Translations under genes and position numbers: made by a program
Assembly: GCA_002453275.1 (NCBI GenBank)
Contig: DKGN01000129.1
Coordinates: forward strand, 1 to 5,794
DNA: 5,794 nucleotides
Origin: Caryophanales bacterium UBA6769
GTDB lineage: Bacteria > Bacillota > Bacilli > Bacillales > UBA6769
Direction: 5' to 3'
The notes under the pieces: generated by a model
The model's database searches: none
What the model saw: the letters and a program-made list of their open reading frames with translations, nothing else
What the model was told of the DNA's origin: nothing
Shown here: positions 4,982 through 5,794 of the stretch, piece by piece
How the letters are laid out: each line of letters starts with the position of its first letter
How positions within the stretch are numbered: the stretch's first letter is position 1

Positions 4982-5794
4982 TCACTTCTTTACTTTTAAG
5001 GCTTTCTCCATCGCAATAATTTCTTCAGCAATTCGAGCAGCCGTTAAAAAGTCTTGTCTTTGTTCAGCGACGACTTTTTCCTGAACTTTTTCTTTTATTC
5101 TTAACCAGTTTGGATAATTTTCAATCACGTGAATGTAATCATGTAATTCTTCTTCACTAATTTCATCATTAATGTCCATAATTGCTAGTTCAGAAGCCGT
5201 TTGAAGAACTTGGCTTTCATCAATACTTTCCAAAAGAGCTTTGATGTTTGAAGCTTGTGCATTTGCATAATAAGCATAAATATAAGCTGCCAATGCACTG
5301 TGCTCTTCGACATTAAAAGAACCAGCAATATGTTCTTGTACTTTTTCGGTGATCTCAAGGCTTCTCATCATATGAGCCAATAAAATTCGCTCAGCATTTT
5401 GGTAAGCAGGTAAAAGGTCATTTTTTATTAAGCTTTTTCCTAAATTAGCATCTCTCAAACGTGGGTCTTTATCCTTTTTCCTCTTTGAATGTAAATAATA
5501 TTGTTGTTTTTTTAATGCATCCAACGAAAGATCGAATTCTTCTGCAAGTTGCCTTACATAATGATCGCGTTCAATTGCGTTTGGCAATCGAATTATCTCT
5601 TCAAGTGCTTTTTCGACAAATCGGAGCCTTTCTCCTTCTTCGTGCATGTTTTTACCTTGTCTTAATACTTTCATTTTAAATGCCATTACTGTAGAAGCTT
5701 GAGCCACGACATCGTTTATAAATTTTGAACCGCCAAATTCACGAATGTAGTCATCTGGATCAAGCCCATCTGGCAAATTTGCAACTTTTACAAA
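4982..5794 (-). CDS. dnaG: DNA primase DnaG, C-terminal part (N-terminus outside window)
   Basis: DnaG synthesises the RNA primers for replication and is recruited to the fork by the replicative helicase. The frame is open to the right edge; 270 C-terminal residues are visible out of about 600 in the family, so the zinc-binding domain and nearly all of the TOPRIM/polymerase core are missing. The visible part begins VKVANLPDGLDPDDYI, the conserved end of the TOPRIM region with its DPDDY motif. It continues through the helical tail of the polymerase domain (EEGERLRFVEKALEEI, PNAIERDHYVRQLAEEF), a basic linker (KRKKDKD) and a helical helicase-binding domain of about the last 145 residues. TTG at 5776 is internal and not a start. 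The TGA at 4982-4984 lies in a tiny 5-bp hairpin (TGAGT 4971-4975/ACTCA 4980-4984) without a T run, so read-through into rpoD is expected. Confidence 0.96.
   Translation of the reverse strand, partial: FVKVANLPDGLDPDDYIREFGGSKFINDVVAQASTVMAFKMKVLRQGKNMHEEGERLRFVEKALEEIIRLPNAIERDHYVRQLAEEFDLSLDALKKQQYYLHSKRKKDKDPRLRDANLGKSLIKNDLLPAYQNAERILLAHMMRSLEITEKVQEHIAGSFNVEEHSALAAYIYAYYANAQASNIKALLESIDESQVLQTASELAIMDINDEISEEELHDYIHVIENYPNWLRIKEKVQEKVVAEQRQDFLTAARIAEEIIAMEKALKVKK

Overview
The window reads as a core chromosomal segment of a low-GC Gram-positive bacterium of the Bacillaceae. The evidence is strong AAGGAGG ribosome sites, a SigA-type RpoD with a Bacillus-like N-terminus, a membrane-anchored cytochrome c-550, and the gene set dnaG / rpoD / cccA / trmK / Nif3-like (yqfO) / ispH, which matches the order I recall for Bacillus subtilis. 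The cytochrome domain is very acidic (about 19 Asp/Glu against 4 Lys/Arg). That hints at an alkaliphilic or salt-tolerant species, but it is an inference only.

Layout: on the + strand, 1-756 is the 3' part of ispH (isoprenoid synthesis). It runs into a hairpin terminator that also abuts the end of the convergent yqfO. Everything else is on the - strand. Reading in the direction of transcription (right to left), the order is the 3' part of dnaG (primase, cut by the right edge), rpoD (principal sigma factor), a terminator, cccA (cytochrome c-550), a terminator, a gene-free stretch of about 580 bp, then trmK and yqfO as a pair overlapping by 4 bp. dnaG-rpoD belongs to the macromolecular synthesis operon that couples replication priming and transcription initiation. 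cccA, trmK and yqfO are separate housekeeping functions.

The only non-coding region of note is 2594-3175. It carries two related GC-rich interspersed-repeat copies of a type I recognise from Bacillaceae genomes: a well-preserved foldable copy at about 2904-3023 and a shortened copy at 2785-2851 bounded by GTTGATT/AATCAAC. Both lie inside a pair of inverted motifs at 2657-2680 and 3052-3074. Each motif is a small hairpin with the same arms but a different 8-nt loop, so the interval 2657-3074 may be a composite mobile or structured element.

I see no tRNA, rRNA, CRISPR array, transposase, phage gene or defence system, and nothing that amounts to a new multigene system. The repeat-bearing intergenic region is the best candidate for something under-described.
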